A DNA stretch of 64,000 bases from Erwinia sp. OLFS4. Its GTDB lineage: Bacteria > Pseudomonadota > Gammaproteobacteria > Enterobacterales > Enterobacteriaceae. Of the stretch, positions 10,660 to 19,897 are shown piece by piece. Below the pieces are notes generated by a model, which had not been told where the DNA came from, made no database searches, and saw nothing but the letters and a program-made list of their open reading frames with translations. The position numbers and the translations under genes are program-made. The stretch spans positions 33,399 to 97,398 of the forward strand of contig NZ_MOMB01000051.1 of the NCBI RefSeq assembly GCF_002752165.1. The letters run 5' to 3'. Each line of letters opens with the position of its first letter. Within the stretch, counting starts at the first letter, position 1.

Positions 10660-10863
10660 CTAGCACTCCAGCTGCAAGCGCAGAACGTGGCGGTTTATCT
10701 CGGACATGACCGAGAGATGCTGTTTATCCTTTACGCGCGGGATAAGAATTTTACCTTTATCAAATTCAAAAGCACCGACGTTATGGATATACAAACGACC
10801 GCGAAACAAGGTCTTAACGTACTTGGCGATTTGCAGCGGATTATATTTCTTAAATATTTTCAT
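10660..10863 (-). CDS. ytfK: YtfK, SpoT-interacting stringent-response modulator
   Basis: A 67-residue cytoplasmic protein almost identical to E. coli YtfK (68 residues), reported to bind SpoT and shift it toward (p)ppGpp synthesis under phosphate or fatty-acid starvation. The true start is the ATG at 10863 ([17 protein letters not shown]). An open frame reaching up to 10980 lacks homology in its first 39 residues. Basic residues are abundant, and the conserved core [17 protein letters not shown] is intact. It is convergent with paeA and divergent from ytfJ. Confidence 0.94.
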   Translation of the reverse strand: MKIFKKYNPLQIAKYVKTLFRGRLYIHNVGAFEFDKGKILIPRVKDKQHLSVMSEINRHVLRLQLEC

Positions 10864-11175
10864 TATATCTGACTCCGGATTCAAGCTCGCTCCGGCATTG
10901 CCAATTTGGCATGCACTCCAGGGAAGCGAAAGCAGCATAACTATAGAACATGCAGAACGTCCGTTGTTCCGAAAAGCCATAAAACTTACTGTTTTTACAT
11001 TTCATTACAGAGGAATCTCTCGCCAGAGACCCCGCAGGCAGTATAGAGCAATAAATGTTGCAAAATTGTGCTAACTACCGCAAAGCAGGCAACTTGCCAG
11101 GACAACCTCAGTATTCCCGTTTATTATTACAAAAAGACGAACAACTGGTCGGATCACGATGTGAAAGGAAATATT

Positions 11176-11736
11176 ATGAAGATGACTTACCTCCCCGCGT
11201 TATTACTCGGACTTAGCTTACCTTTCACCGCCATTGCGCATAATTTTATTGAAAATCAATATGTTCCTGCTGTAGGCATTCATGATAAAGGCGAGCTTAT
11301 GTTTACACAGGATAAATTCAGTTACCAAAACTGGAACAGCGCCAGGCTGGCGGGCAAGGTGCGGGTAATACAGCACATTGCCGGGCGTTCTTCCGCCAAA
11401 GAGATGAACGCCGCCTTGATCGAAGCCATTAAGGCAGCAAATTTTCCGCACGATCGCTATCAGACGACGACTATCGTCAACACCGATGATGCCATTCCCG
11501 GCACCGGCATGTTCGTACGCAGCAGCATTGAAAGTAATAAAAAGCAGTATCCCTGGTCACAGTTTATTGTCGACAGCCTCGGGATTGCCAAAAAAGCCTG
11601 GCAGCTTGATGCTGGGGGGTCCGCTATCGTCGTGCTGGATAAACAGGGGCGGGTTCGTTTTGCCAAAGATGGCGCACTGACGCAAAACGAAACCCAACGG
11701 GTTATTTCGCTGGTTAAATCGCTGCTTAAAGCGTAA
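11176..11736 (+). CDS. ytfJ: YtfJ family periplasmic protein
   Basis: A 186-residue precursor with a signal peptide (residues 1-21, ending T-A-I-A) and a mature domain resembling the YtfJ/thioredoxin-like fold. No CxxC active site is present, so redox activity is unlikely. The family has no established function. The start at 11176 is supported by AAGGAA upstream and by signal-peptide placement. The gene is convergent with cysQ, with only 40 bp between the stop codons. Confidence 0.88.
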   Translation: MKMTYLPALLLGLSLPFTAIAHNFIENQYVPAVGIHDKGELMFTQDKFSYQNWNSARLAGKVRVIQHIAGRSSAKEMNAALIEAIKAANFPHDRYQTTTIVNTDDAIPGTGMFVRSSIESNKKQYPWSQFIVDSLGIAKKAWQLDAGGSAIVVLDKQGRVRFAKDGALTQNETQRVISLVKSLLKA

Positions 11737-11776
11737 ACCCAAGGCTGTCCGGCAGCCCGCCATTATTAGCCGCCAC

Positions 11777-12520
11777 TCAGAACAGCGACACGCGAAATCC
11801 TGGATTAAGAAATGATTCGCGAGGCGTGTAATCCAGCGTCTGGCCAGTCCAGTCACGCACATGGGCGCCCGCTGCCACAGCAACGGCATGACCTGCCCCG
11901 GTATCCCAGATGTTGGTAGGCCCAAAACGGGGATAAAGCTGCGCTTTGCCTTCAGCCACCAGACAAAACTTGAGTGAAGAACCGATGGAGATGGTCTGAT
12001 GCTCTCCCAGCTGCCGCAGGTATTCATCCAGCTCGCTGTCATCGCGATGTGAACGGCTGACCACCACTAAAGGAGGGATCGCATCGCAAACCTGTATCTG
12101 ACAACGGTTACCCTGTTGTTCTTTCCAGGCTTTGCCCTCTGCCGCCAGATACATTACACCCGTGGCCGGCGCATAAACCACGCCCATCACCGGTTTGCCC
12201 GCCACAATCAGCGCAATATTAACGGTAAATTCGCCGTTACGACGGATAAATTCCTTGGTGCCATCCAGTGGATCCACCAGCCAGTATTGCTGCCAGTGCT
12301 GGCGGACTTCCCAGGCGGCTGGCGCCTCTTCAGAGAGTACAGGAATGTCAGGCGTCAGGGTATTAAGGCCTGCCAGAATCACCCGATGGGCAGCCAAATC
12401 AGCAGCAGTAACCGGCGAGTTATCAGACTTCTGATTCACTGTCAGCGGTGCATCGGCCTGATAAATTTCCATAATGGCGTCACCCGCCTGAGCCGCCAGC
12501 CCGGCAATCTGCTCTAACAT
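11777..12520 (-). CDS. cysQ: CysQ, 3'(2'),5'-bisphosphate nucleotidase
   Basis: CysQ hydrolyses 3'-phosphoadenosine-5'-phosphate (PAP) to AMP during sulfate assimilation and protects PAP-inhibited enzymes. The 247-residue protein matches E. coli CysQ (246). The inositol-monophosphatase-family motifs are intact: SEE at 63-65, DPLDGT at 83-88, and W-D-T-G-A-G-H near the C-terminus. The start at 12520 ([11 protein letters not shown]) matches the E. coli N-terminus. In E. coli cpdB is divergent from cysQ; here fklB follows instead. Confidence 0.96.
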   Translation of the reverse strand: MLEQIAGLAAQAGDAIMEIYQADAPLTVNQKSDNSPVTAADLAAHRVILAGLNTLTPDIPVLSEEAPAAWEVRQHWQQYWLVDPLDGTKEFIRRNGEFTVNIALIVAGKPVMGVVYAPATGVMYLAAEGKAWKEQQGNRCQIQVCDAIPPLVVVSRSHRDDSELDEYLRQLGEHQTISIGSSLKFCLVAEGKAQLYPRFGPTNIWDTGAGHAVAVAAGAHVRDWTGQTLDYTPRESFLNPGFRVSLF

Positions 12521-12800
12521 ATTCCACCTCATTAATGTTGCGTTTCCACCATCCCTACCTGCTGCCATAGCGAAATATCTATGATCATAGCATTTCAGGT
12601 TATTTAACGTGGGAAAACGCCAGATTACAGCGAAAAATCATGATTACTCATTGATTTTACTGATATATTTATTGAAAAACGCCAGCGTCGCGCAAAGTCA
12701 GCGAAACCCATGGCGTCCCCCTGGCGGCTATCTGTACAGCCACCAGGCTGAATGTCCGAAGGGCACAAACAACAACGAGGCCATCAGCGCCGGAACGCTC

Positions 12801-13421
12801 TTAGAGGATGTCCAGTAATTCCACTTCGAATATCAGGGTACTGAACGGAGGAATCGAGGCACCGGCTCCGCGCTCACCGTAGGCGAGATGATGCGGAATA
12901 ACCAGCTGCCAGGTTGATCCTACCGGCATCAGCGTCAGCGCTTCAATCCAGCCGGCAATAACACCGCTGACCGGAAACTCTGCCGGCTCACCGCGGGCGA
13001 TGGAACTGTCAAACACGCTGCCATCAATCAACTTACCAGTATAGTGAACCCGCACCCGGTCCTGACGGGAAGGAATCGGCCCCTCTCCCTGGGTAATCAC
13101 GCTAAACTGCAGGCCGGATTCTGTGCTGCTGACGCCCTGGCGTTTGCTGTTCTCTTCAAGAAATTTCTGGCCATCGGCCGCCGCCGCCTGCTGCTTTTCA
13201 CGACGCGCCGCGTCCGCCCGCTCATGCACCTCACGCAGTGCACGATGCACCACATCGACAGGCACTGCCGGGGCATTCCCTGCAAGAGTATCGCGCAGAC
13301 CGGCGAGCAGGGCTTCTGGCTGAAGGCCCTGTAAACCGGACTCCAGCAGCTGCTGTCCTACCTGTAAACCGATGCCGTAGCTTGCCTGTGCTTCGGTGCT
13401 GTCAAAAGAAGGGGTCGTCAT
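12801..13421 (-). CDS. fklB: FklB, FKBP22-type peptidyl-prolyl isomerase
   Basis: A 206-residue cytoplasmic prolyl isomerase of exactly the E. coli FKBP22 length. The N-terminal helical dimerisation domain (about 1-90) is joined by a long helix to the C-terminal FKBP domain ([18 protein letters not shown], and Y-G-E-R-G-A-G near the end). The ATG at 13421 gives the expected MTTPSFDS start. The 280 bp between this gene and cysQ hold no gene; in E. coli the cycA-to-cpdB block occupies this place. Confidence 0.96.
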   Translation of the reverse strand: MTTPSFDSTEAQASYGIGLQVGQQLLESGLQGLQPEALLAGLRDTLAGNAPAVPVDVVHRALREVHERADAARREKQQAAAADGQKFLEENSKRQGVSSTESGLQFSVITQGEGPIPSRQDRVRVHYTGKLIDGSVFDSSIARGEPAEFPVSGVIAGWIEALTLMPVGSTWQLVIPHHLAYGERGAGASIPPFSTLIFEVELLDIL

Positions 13422-13589
13422 GAATTTACCTTTATCAATAATCAAACTGAAGGCGCAGCATAGCAGTGCGTGAGTCAACCGTAAAATATCAACGGTGAAA
13501 GATGACATTTAACAGAGAAAAGGAAACAATAATGTCCTAAATTTTAATATGTTGACCATTTATCGCAGGGGTAAGATGGGACGAATAGC

Positions 13590-13614
13590 CCGGCGACGAA
13601 GGAAACGTCGCCGG
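13590..13614 (+). promoter_or_regulatory. GC-rich hairpin in the ytfB leader
   Basis: A perfect 9-bp stem (CCGGCGACG / CGTCGCCGG) with loop AAGGAAA lies 76 bp before the ytfB start codon. No T-run follows. It could be a structured 5' UTR element. Confidence 0.5.
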
Positions 13615-13689
13615 TTGCTCCTGCGAACAAGGTTGCAAAAAGCGGGAATCATTACAAATGTGCGTAAATTACGCCAACAGGAGGATGCC

Positions 13690-14256
13690 ATGCCCCGCAA
13701 AGGCCTGAGAGAAACACTGTGCCAGCTTTGGCTGCTGCCTGGTGAGATAAGCTGGATGGACCCGTTACCCCTCGCCCACCGGCGCGGGATCATCGCGGGC
13801 GTCGTATTGATTCTGCTGGCGTTTCTCTGGCCTTCGCCAGCTCCACGCCAGCAGCCGGCCTCCCCTGCTGTCAGTACGCGACAGCAGCATAATGATGCCA
13901 CCCTACAGGCAAATATTGTCGATAACAATACCCGTCAGCCCAGCGCCGCTGACAACAACCCGCCGCCGCAAACCAGCGCTAAAAATGACGTCGAAGGCGA
14001 CTGGCGTGATTACCAGATAGCCCGTGGTCAGACGCTGGCACAGCTGTTCCGTGATAATAATTTGCAGGTAAGTGATGTCTTTGCAATGGCGAGAGTAGAG
14101 GGGGACGGTAAACCTCTGAGCAATTTACAACAAGGGCAGACGGTTAAAGTCCGTATTACGCCCCAGGGGGTGGTAACCGGTCTGACCGTCGAAGGCAGTA
14201 ACGGGCCGGCGTTGTTTACCCGCCAGTCTGATGGCAGTTTTATTCGCGTCAGATAG
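13690..14256 (+). CDS. ytfB: YtfB, OapA-domain cell-division-associated membrane protein
   Basis: A 188-residue protein with a short cytoplasmic N-terminal OapA_N segment ending M-D-P-L-P-L-A-H-R-R, one transmembrane helix (about residues 34-52), a low-complexity Gln/Asn/Pro-rich linker, and a C-terminal OapA/LysM-like domain (about 105-188). E. coli YtfB localises to the septum, binds glycans and affects adhesion and cell shape. The start at 13690 has AGGAGG just upstream. The linker is shorter than in E. coli (212 residues). It is divergent from fklB and convergent with rplI. Confidence 0.87.
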   Translation: MPRKGLRETLCQLWLLPGEISWMDPLPLAHRRGIIAGVVLILLAFLWPSPAPRQQPASPAVSTRQQHNDATLQANIVDNNTRQPSAADNNPPPQTSAKNDVEGDWRDYQIARGQTLAQLFRDNNLQVSDVFAMARVEGDGKPLSNLQQGQTVKVRITPQGVVTGLTVEGSNGPALFTRQSDGSFIRVR

Positions 14257-14394
14257 CCTTATCGGGTTAACCCGCGGCCAGCTATCCGGCCCGGCTGACT
14301 TAACAGCAAAAGGTGCGGATTGAACACAATCCGAAAGGTCAGTCCCTCTGCCAGTCGCAACCGCAGGCACTGCCCGGGGGGTTACTGCAGGCAT

Positions 14395-14423
14395 AAAAAA
14401 CGCTGGCATACGCCAGCGTTTTT
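14395..14423. terminator. Bidirectional terminator between ytfB and rplI
   Basis: Six As, then CGCTGGC / GCCAGCG with a 4-base loop, then five Ts. It can terminate the rightward ytfB transcript and the leftward rpsF-priB-rpsR-rplI transcript. Confidence 0.88.
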
Positions 14424-14447
14424 CCATTTTTACCCGACGGTAAAAAC

Positions 14448-14897
14448 TTAGGCAGCTACGATGTTCACGGTAAGCTTAGCGATCACTTCGCTGTGTACCT
14501 GGAAGCTGACTTCATGCTCACCAGTGGTACGCAGAACGCCTTCCGGCAGACGCACTTCACTTTTCGTGATTTCAACACCTGCCACTGTAACTGCGTCAGC
14601 AATGTCGCGAGTACCAACAGAACCGAACAGCTTGCCTTCGTCGCCCGCTTTAGAAGCGATAGTTACGTTGCCCAGTGCATTGATTTTCTCTGCACGAGCG
14701 TTGGCCGCTGCCAGGGTTTCAGCCTGTTTAGCTTCCAGCTCAGCACGACGCGTTTCAAAGAACTCAATGTTCTTTTTAGTAGCCGGGACAGCTTTGCCTT
14801 GCGGTACCAGGTAGTTACGGGCATAGCCCGCTTTAACATTTACCTGATCGCCCAGACTGCCCAGGTTTGTTACTTTATCAAGCAGAATAACTTGCAT
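14448..14897 (-). CDS. rplI: 50S ribosomal protein L9
   Basis: L9 is a two-domain 23S rRNA-binding protein at the base of the L1 stalk. The 149 residues equal the E. coli length. The N-terminal domain ([19 protein letters not shown]...) is linked by a long central helix (about 41-74) to the C-terminal domain. It is the last gene of the rpsF-priB-rpsR-rplI operon, 39 bp after rpsR. Confidence 0.98.
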   Translation of the reverse strand: MQVILLDKVTNLGSLGDQVNVKAGYARNYLVPQGKAVPATKKNIEFFETRRAELEAKQAETLAAANARAEKINALGNVTIASKAGDEGKLFGSVGTRDIADAVTVAGVEITKSEVRLPEGVLRTTGEHEVSFQVHSEVIAKLTVNIVAA

Positions 14898-14936
14898 TAC
14901 CTTATCCTCTTAAAGTCGTTAATGGACAGCAACCGA

Positions 14937-15486
<550 letters not shown>

Positions 15487-15491
15487 GGCAA

Positions 15492-15899
<408 letters not shown>

Positions 15900-15960
15900 T
15901 TACGGATTATTCAGCCTCCTGTCAGGGTCAGTCGCGGCCCATGGAAGCAAGGAACGTTGT

Positions 15961-16014
15961 AGGCTGTGTCCCGCTGCCGTCTGGGAGAAGACAAACGGCG
16001 CCGGGACACAGCCT
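15961..16014 (-). promoter_or_regulatory. Predicted S6:S18 autoregulatory leader RNA
   Basis: On the minus strand, a perfect 13-bp outer stem (arms 16002-16014 and 15961-15973, AGGCTGTGTCCCG with its complement) encloses a shorter inner stem (GCCGT / ACGGC) separated by unpaired bases. It lies about 75 nt before the rpsF start. This placement and architecture fit the S6:S18 ribosomal-protein leader known from E. coli and other bacteria, in which the heterodimer binds a CCG-containing internal loop. The assignment to that motif is from memory of its shape; a covariance-model search was not possible. Confidence 0.72.
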
Positions 16015-16043
16015 GTAAATGCGACTGAAAAAATTGACGCGTA

Positions 16044-16073
16044 ATCATACTGGCAGCGGGGGGGGAAACTCAA
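16044..16073 (-). promoter_or_regulatory. Candidate promoter of the rpsF operon
   Basis: On the minus strand, TTGAGT (16073-16068) and TATGAT (16049-16044) are separated by 18 bp. The predicted start lies just upstream of the leader hairpin. Confidence 0.6.
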
Positions 16074-16148
16074 GGTGAAATAACGCTAATTAGCTGAATT
16101 GAGCGCGGGCAGGACGTTACCCACCCACAGTGAAAGCACGGCACTGGA

Positions 16149-16898
16149 TTAGAGATGATGTGTAAAAAACCGGCTAAAGGCCGCCAGCGCTGCCGGCGTG
16201 ATACGATGGCCCACGCCGCTTTCAGGCAGCCAGGTCAGATGACGATCGGCGCCAGCCTCACGCATTGCCTGTACCAGCCGTTCGCTTTCCGCTATTGGCA
16301 CAACATCATCGGCATCACCATGCCAGAGCAGCAGCGGTCTGTCAGACAGTTTGTCCAGCTGATGGCTGATTTCATATTCCGCCAGCGGCGCCATAATCTG
16401 CTCAAAACGCTGCTGTTGCTGCGCTGAATCCACTACCAGTGGCGGAAACAGCTGGTGACACAGCGACATAAAGTAACCTGAGCCCATCAGACTGGCCCCA
16501 CAGCGCAGGGCGGGATAACGTGCCATGGCTGCCAGCGCCGTCATCGCGCCCTGTGAAGCGCCGCCAATGGCAATACGTCCCTGGGCAATAAGCTGTCGTT
16601 GTTCCAGCGCCGCTATCAGCAGCGGTACCTCATCAATATTATTTTGCAAAATTGACCAGAAATGGCCTAGCCGCATTGCGCTGTCGCCGTTGTATCTGGC
16701 TCCATGCATCTGAGCATCGGGTAACAGTGCGCGAAATCCCTTTTGTGCCAGCGCAACCGCAAAATAGGCGTAAACTTCTTTTGAAGAGGTAAAACCATGC
16801 CAGAACAATACCGTCGGTAATGGCGTGTGCTGCTGACCGGCAGGCGTCGCATGCAGGCATTCAATGCCAGCCAGCGTCTCGACGTTCACTTCAATCAT
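16149..16898 (-). CDS. yjfP: YjfP, alpha/beta-hydrolase esterase
   Basis: A 249-residue cytoplasmic alpha/beta hydrolase matching E. coli YjfP, which has carboxylesterase activity on short acyl esters. The oxyanion strand F-W-H-G-F is at 32-36, the nucleophile elbow G-A-S-Q-G places Ser115 as catalytic serine, the acid is likely in W-H-G-D-A-D-D, and the His is in V-G-H-R-I near residue 232. The start at 16898 (MIEVNVETL) has GGAG upstream; the longer frame adds seven unsupported residues. The physiological substrate is unknown. Confidence 0.9.
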   Translation of the reverse strand: MIEVNVETLAGIECLHATPAGQQHTPLPTVLFWHGFTSSKEVYAYFAVALAQKGFRALLPDAQMHGARYNGDSAMRLGHFWSILQNNIDEVPLLIAALEQRQLIAQGRIAIGGASQGAMTALAAMARYPALRCGASLMGSGYFMSLCHQLFPPLVVDSAQQQQRFEQIMAPLAEYEISHQLDKLSDRPLLLWHGDADDVVPIAESERLVQAMREAGADRHLTWLPESGVGHRITPAALAAFSRFFTHHL

Positions 16899-17088
16899 GA
16901 TCACTCCTTCATACAACAAAAAACCTTCACACCGCCGCCCGGCCGGTTTAGCCGCAGCTTAGCGCCACTGTGGTTATCGGTTATCATTTTGCCGGTATTC
17001 GGTAGCGAATGCGGCAAGAACGGTACGCTCAACAGGCTGAATAAAATAGCGTACACTGGCGATTAGCCTGTCTGCCGGGAATAATATT

Positions 17089-17415
17089 ATGCGCACTTCG
17101 CTCCTTCTCCTGCTGTTACTCAGCGGCTGCAGTGCTTTTAAAAGCACGCCACAGCCACCGCCGCCGCCTGCAGCCAGTGCCCAGGAAATCAACAAAGCTC
17201 AGCGCTTCAACCTGCCGGTTCTCGGTAACGACAGCGTCACCGTTTCTGGCTCACCAGATGATGCGCTGCGGGCGATAAAAGCCAGAGCCAATGCCGTTCA
17301 TGCCACTTATTACCTGATTCTGGCGCTAGACGAAACCCTGCGCCCGGGTTTCTGGTATGCTACGGCAAAATTCTACGGTCCCCCGCCGTCAACCGCCGCA
17401 GGCACGGCTGAGTAA
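17089..17415 (+). CDS. bsmA: BsmA, biofilm/peroxide stress lipoprotein
   Basis: A 108-residue predicted lipoprotein of the YhcN/BsmA (DUF1471) family. The signal peptide has a lipobox L-S-G-C with Cys14 as the lipidation site. A proline-rich stretch follows, then the conserved DUF1471 core (V-S-G-S-P-D-D-A-L-R-A-I-K-A-R-A). E. coli BsmA is linked to peroxide and acid stress and biofilm formation. The C-terminal extension overlaps the 3' end of the opposite-strand aidB by 27 bp. Confidence 0.85.
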   Translation: MRTSLLLLLLLSGCSAFKSTPQPPPPPAASAQEINKAQRFNLPVLGNDSVTVSGSPDDALRAIKARANAVHATYYLILALDETLRPGFWYATAKFYGPPPSTAAGTAE

Positions 17416-19017
17416 CCGACGACACAGCGTGGCCGGTAGCACTTCGCCGCCACCAGCGGTCAGATGCTGGCGACACCAGGCATCCGCCAGCGGCGGTTCA
17501 AGGCTTTTCACCAGCTGAATACCGGTGGCCAGCGCCAGCAAATCCCGCGTCAGCATCCGCGCATAGCGTTCATCGGTTTTCATCATTAATCTGCTCACGC
17601 GCTGACCAAAACGGTCCAGATGGCGGTTAGCGCCTCTGACCCCGGCCAGCTGCTGTGCCAGCAGTTCATCCTGGCCACGTTGTTTTTTCACCACCCGCAG
17701 CACATCCAGGCACATCACGTTGCCAGAACCTTCCCAGATACTGTTCACCGGCATTTCACGATACAGGCGTGGCAGTTCATTTTCTTCACAGTAACCCACT
17801 CCCCCCAGCACCTCCATCGCTTCCGCAACAAAAGCAATGCCACGCTGGCAAATGACATATTTCGCCGCGGGCGTCAGTAAGCGCGCCAGCAACGCTGAAT
17901 CGGGATCCTGCTGCTGCTGCCAGGCGCCGGCAAGGTGTAAGAGTAAGGCCGACTGTCCTTCCAGCAACAATGCCTGTCGGCTCAGCAGCTGGGTCATTAA
18001 CGGCTGATCCACCAGGGTTTTCCCCATCACCTGACGCTGCTGAGCATGATTAAGCGCAACGGAAAAAGCGCGACGCATCAGACCATGGCTGCATAAAGCA
18101 CAGTCCAGCCGGGTTCGCCCGGCCATTTTCAGTATCTGCCGGACACCTTCGCCTTCTTCGCCAATCAGCCAGGCCTGAGCCTGATGAAACTCGACTTCAC
18201 TGCTGGCGTTTGCCCGGTTACCCAGCTTATCTTTCAGTCGTTCAATATGCAGGGCATTACGGCTGCCGTCCGCCAGCAGTCGTGGCAGAAAGAAACAGGA
18301 AAGCCCGCCTTTTGCCTGTGCCAGCACCAGATGGGCATCACTCTGCGGCACCGAAAAAAACCATTTATGCCCGCTCAGCAGATAACACTCTCCGCCACCC
18401 CGCCGCGCAAGGGGTTCGGCGCGACTGGTGTTAATCAGTACATCCGTTCCCCCTTGTTTTTCAGTCATCCCCATCCCAATCAACAGCCCACTTTTTTGAG
18501 CGCCTGGTAGTAAATGCGGATCATAACGATCCGACAGCAATCCACTGCGCCAGCCGCTGAAACTCGCCGGCAAATAGTCAAATAACAGAGGAATAGCGGC
18601 AAACGTCATGGTCAGCGGACAAAGTGAGCCGGCTTCAACCTGAGCATGTAAAATCAGACGGGCGGCCCGCGCCACCATTGCAGTTGGCGCGACATCAGCA
18701 CACCAGGGCAGGTTATGCAGGCGATTTGCGCACAGTCCCTGCATCAATACATGCCAGGCCGGATGAAAACGTATCTCATCCAGTCGCTCACCCTGCGAAT
18801 TAAAACGCAGCAGCTCCGGCGGGTTGGCATTCGCCAGTCTGCCAAGCTCCAGCGATTCAGCACATCCCAGCTGCTGGCCGATAGATATCAGCCGATCGTC
18901 ATCCCAGCCGGCCCCTTCACGCAGCAACGCTTCACGTAACGGGACATCGGACAGAAACAGGTTACTGTTGTTCAACGGGCGAGGTTGATTAAAAACACTG
19001 TGGGTATCCCAGGCCAT
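17389..19017 (-). CDS. aidB: AidB, flavoprotein of the adaptive alkylation response
   Basis: A 542-residue acyl-CoA-dehydrogenase-fold flavoprotein (E. coli 541). In E. coli it is induced by Ada and binds DNA; the catalytic role is debated. Conserved blocks G-M-G-M-T-E-K-Q-G-G, G-H-K-W-F-F-S-V-P-Q and N-S-I-W-E-G-S-G-N are intact. The start at 19017 (MAWDTHSVFNQPRPLNNSNL) matches the E. coli start; a longer frame adds 33 unsupported residues. The last 27 bp overlap bsmA tail to tail. The C-terminal quarter is less conserved than the rest. Confidence 0.94.
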   Translation of the reverse strand: MAWDTHSVFNQPRPLNNSNLFLSDVPLREALLREGAGWDDDRLISIGQQLGCAESLELGRLANANPPELLRFNSQGERLDEIRFHPAWHVLMQGLCANRLHNLPWCADVAPTAMVARAARLILHAQVEAGSLCPLTMTFAAIPLLFDYLPASFSGWRSGLLSDRYDPHLLPGAQKSGLLIGMGMTEKQGGTDVLINTSRAEPLARRGGGECYLLSGHKWFFSVPQSDAHLVLAQAKGGLSCFFLPRLLADGSRNALHIERLKDKLGNRANASSEVEFHQAQAWLIGEEGEGVRQILKMAGRTRLDCALCSHGLMRRAFSVALNHAQQRQVMGKTLVDQPLMTQLLSRQALLLEGQSALLLHLAGAWQQQQDPDSALLARLLTPAAKYVICQRGIAFVAEAMEVLGGVGYCEENELPRLYREMPVNSIWEGSGNVMCLDVLRVVKKQRGQDELLAQQLAGVRGANRHLDRFGQRVSRLMMKTDERYARMLTRDLLALATGIQLVKSLEPPLADAWCRQHLTAGGGEVLPATLCRRLLSRACGG

Positions 19018-19126
19018 CGTAATCTCCGTTATCGGGATGACTGAGATAAGTGTAGCTGGCCACGGCGTCAGGCGTGGAAAAAGGAAAAATAGCCAGGCCG
19101 GTTGCAGCGCCGGCAACCGGCAGGCA

Positions 19127-19864
19127 TTAACGGGCTATTCGCTGGCGCACCGCCTCAAACAGGCAAATACCGGTGGCAACAGAAACATTGAGGGAAGAGA
19201 CGCTGCCAGCCATTGGAATGCTGATAAGTTCGTCGCAATGTTCCCGGGTCAGACGGCGCATCCCCTCTCCTTCGGCCCCCATCACCAGCGCCATCGGGCC
19301 GGTCATTTTACTCTGATAAAGATCGTGGGTTGCTTCACCGGCAGTGCCAACAATCCAGACATCGGCATCCTGCAATAAGCGCAGCGTTCTGGCCAGATTG
19401 GTAACGCGAATTAACGGCACATTTTCTGCGGCACCGCTGGCCACTTTTTTGGCGGTGGCATTCAGTGGGGCTGCGCGATCTTTCGGGACAATCACGGCAT
19501 GGACCCCCGCCGCATCCGCACTGCGCAGGCAGGCGCCCAGATTGTGCGGATCGGTTACGCCATCAAGCACTAATAAAAAAGGCGTCTCCAGGGTCGCCAG
19601 CAGGTCAGGCAAATCCCCTTCCTGATACTGACGGCCAGCTTTTACCCGTGCCACAATCCCCTGATGCACGGCGCCTCCGGCTGCTTTATCCAGCCAGGGA
19701 CGACTGGCCAGATGCACCACCGTTCCCTGTGCTTCCAGCGCCGAAATCAACGGTTGTAAGCGGCGATCATCGCGGCCTTTCAATACAAAAACTTCCTGAA
19801 AACGCTGTGGATCGCGCGCCAGCAGGGCCTGAACAGCATGAATACCAAAAATTATTTCACTCAT
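19127..19864 (-). CDS. rlmB: RlmB, 23S rRNA Gm2251 2'-O-methyltransferase
   Basis: A SPOUT-class (SpoU) methyltransferase that modifies G2251 in the peptidyl-transferase P loop. The 245 residues comprise an N-terminal substrate-binding domain and a knotted SpoU domain with motif 2 (L-V-M-G-A-E-G-E-G) and motif 3 ([16 protein letters not shown]). It lies 33 bp downstream of rnr in the same direction; aidB follows. The yjfI-yjfM block seen here in E. coli is absent. Confidence 0.97.
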   Translation of the reverse strand: MSEIIFGIHAVQALLARDPQRFQEVFVLKGRDDRRLQPLISALEAQGTVVHLASRPWLDKAAGGAVHQGIVARVKAGRQYQEGDLPDLLATLETPFLLVLDGVTDPHNLGACLRSADAAGVHAVIVPKDRAAPLNATAKKVASGAAENVPLIRVTNLARTLRLLQDADVWIVGTAGEATHDLYQSKMTGPMALVMGAEGEGMRRLTREHCDELISIPMAGSVSSLNVSVATGICLFEAVRQRIAR

Positions 19865-19897
19865 TTCTTTCCTGCACTGACAGACGGGGAGCCAGAA

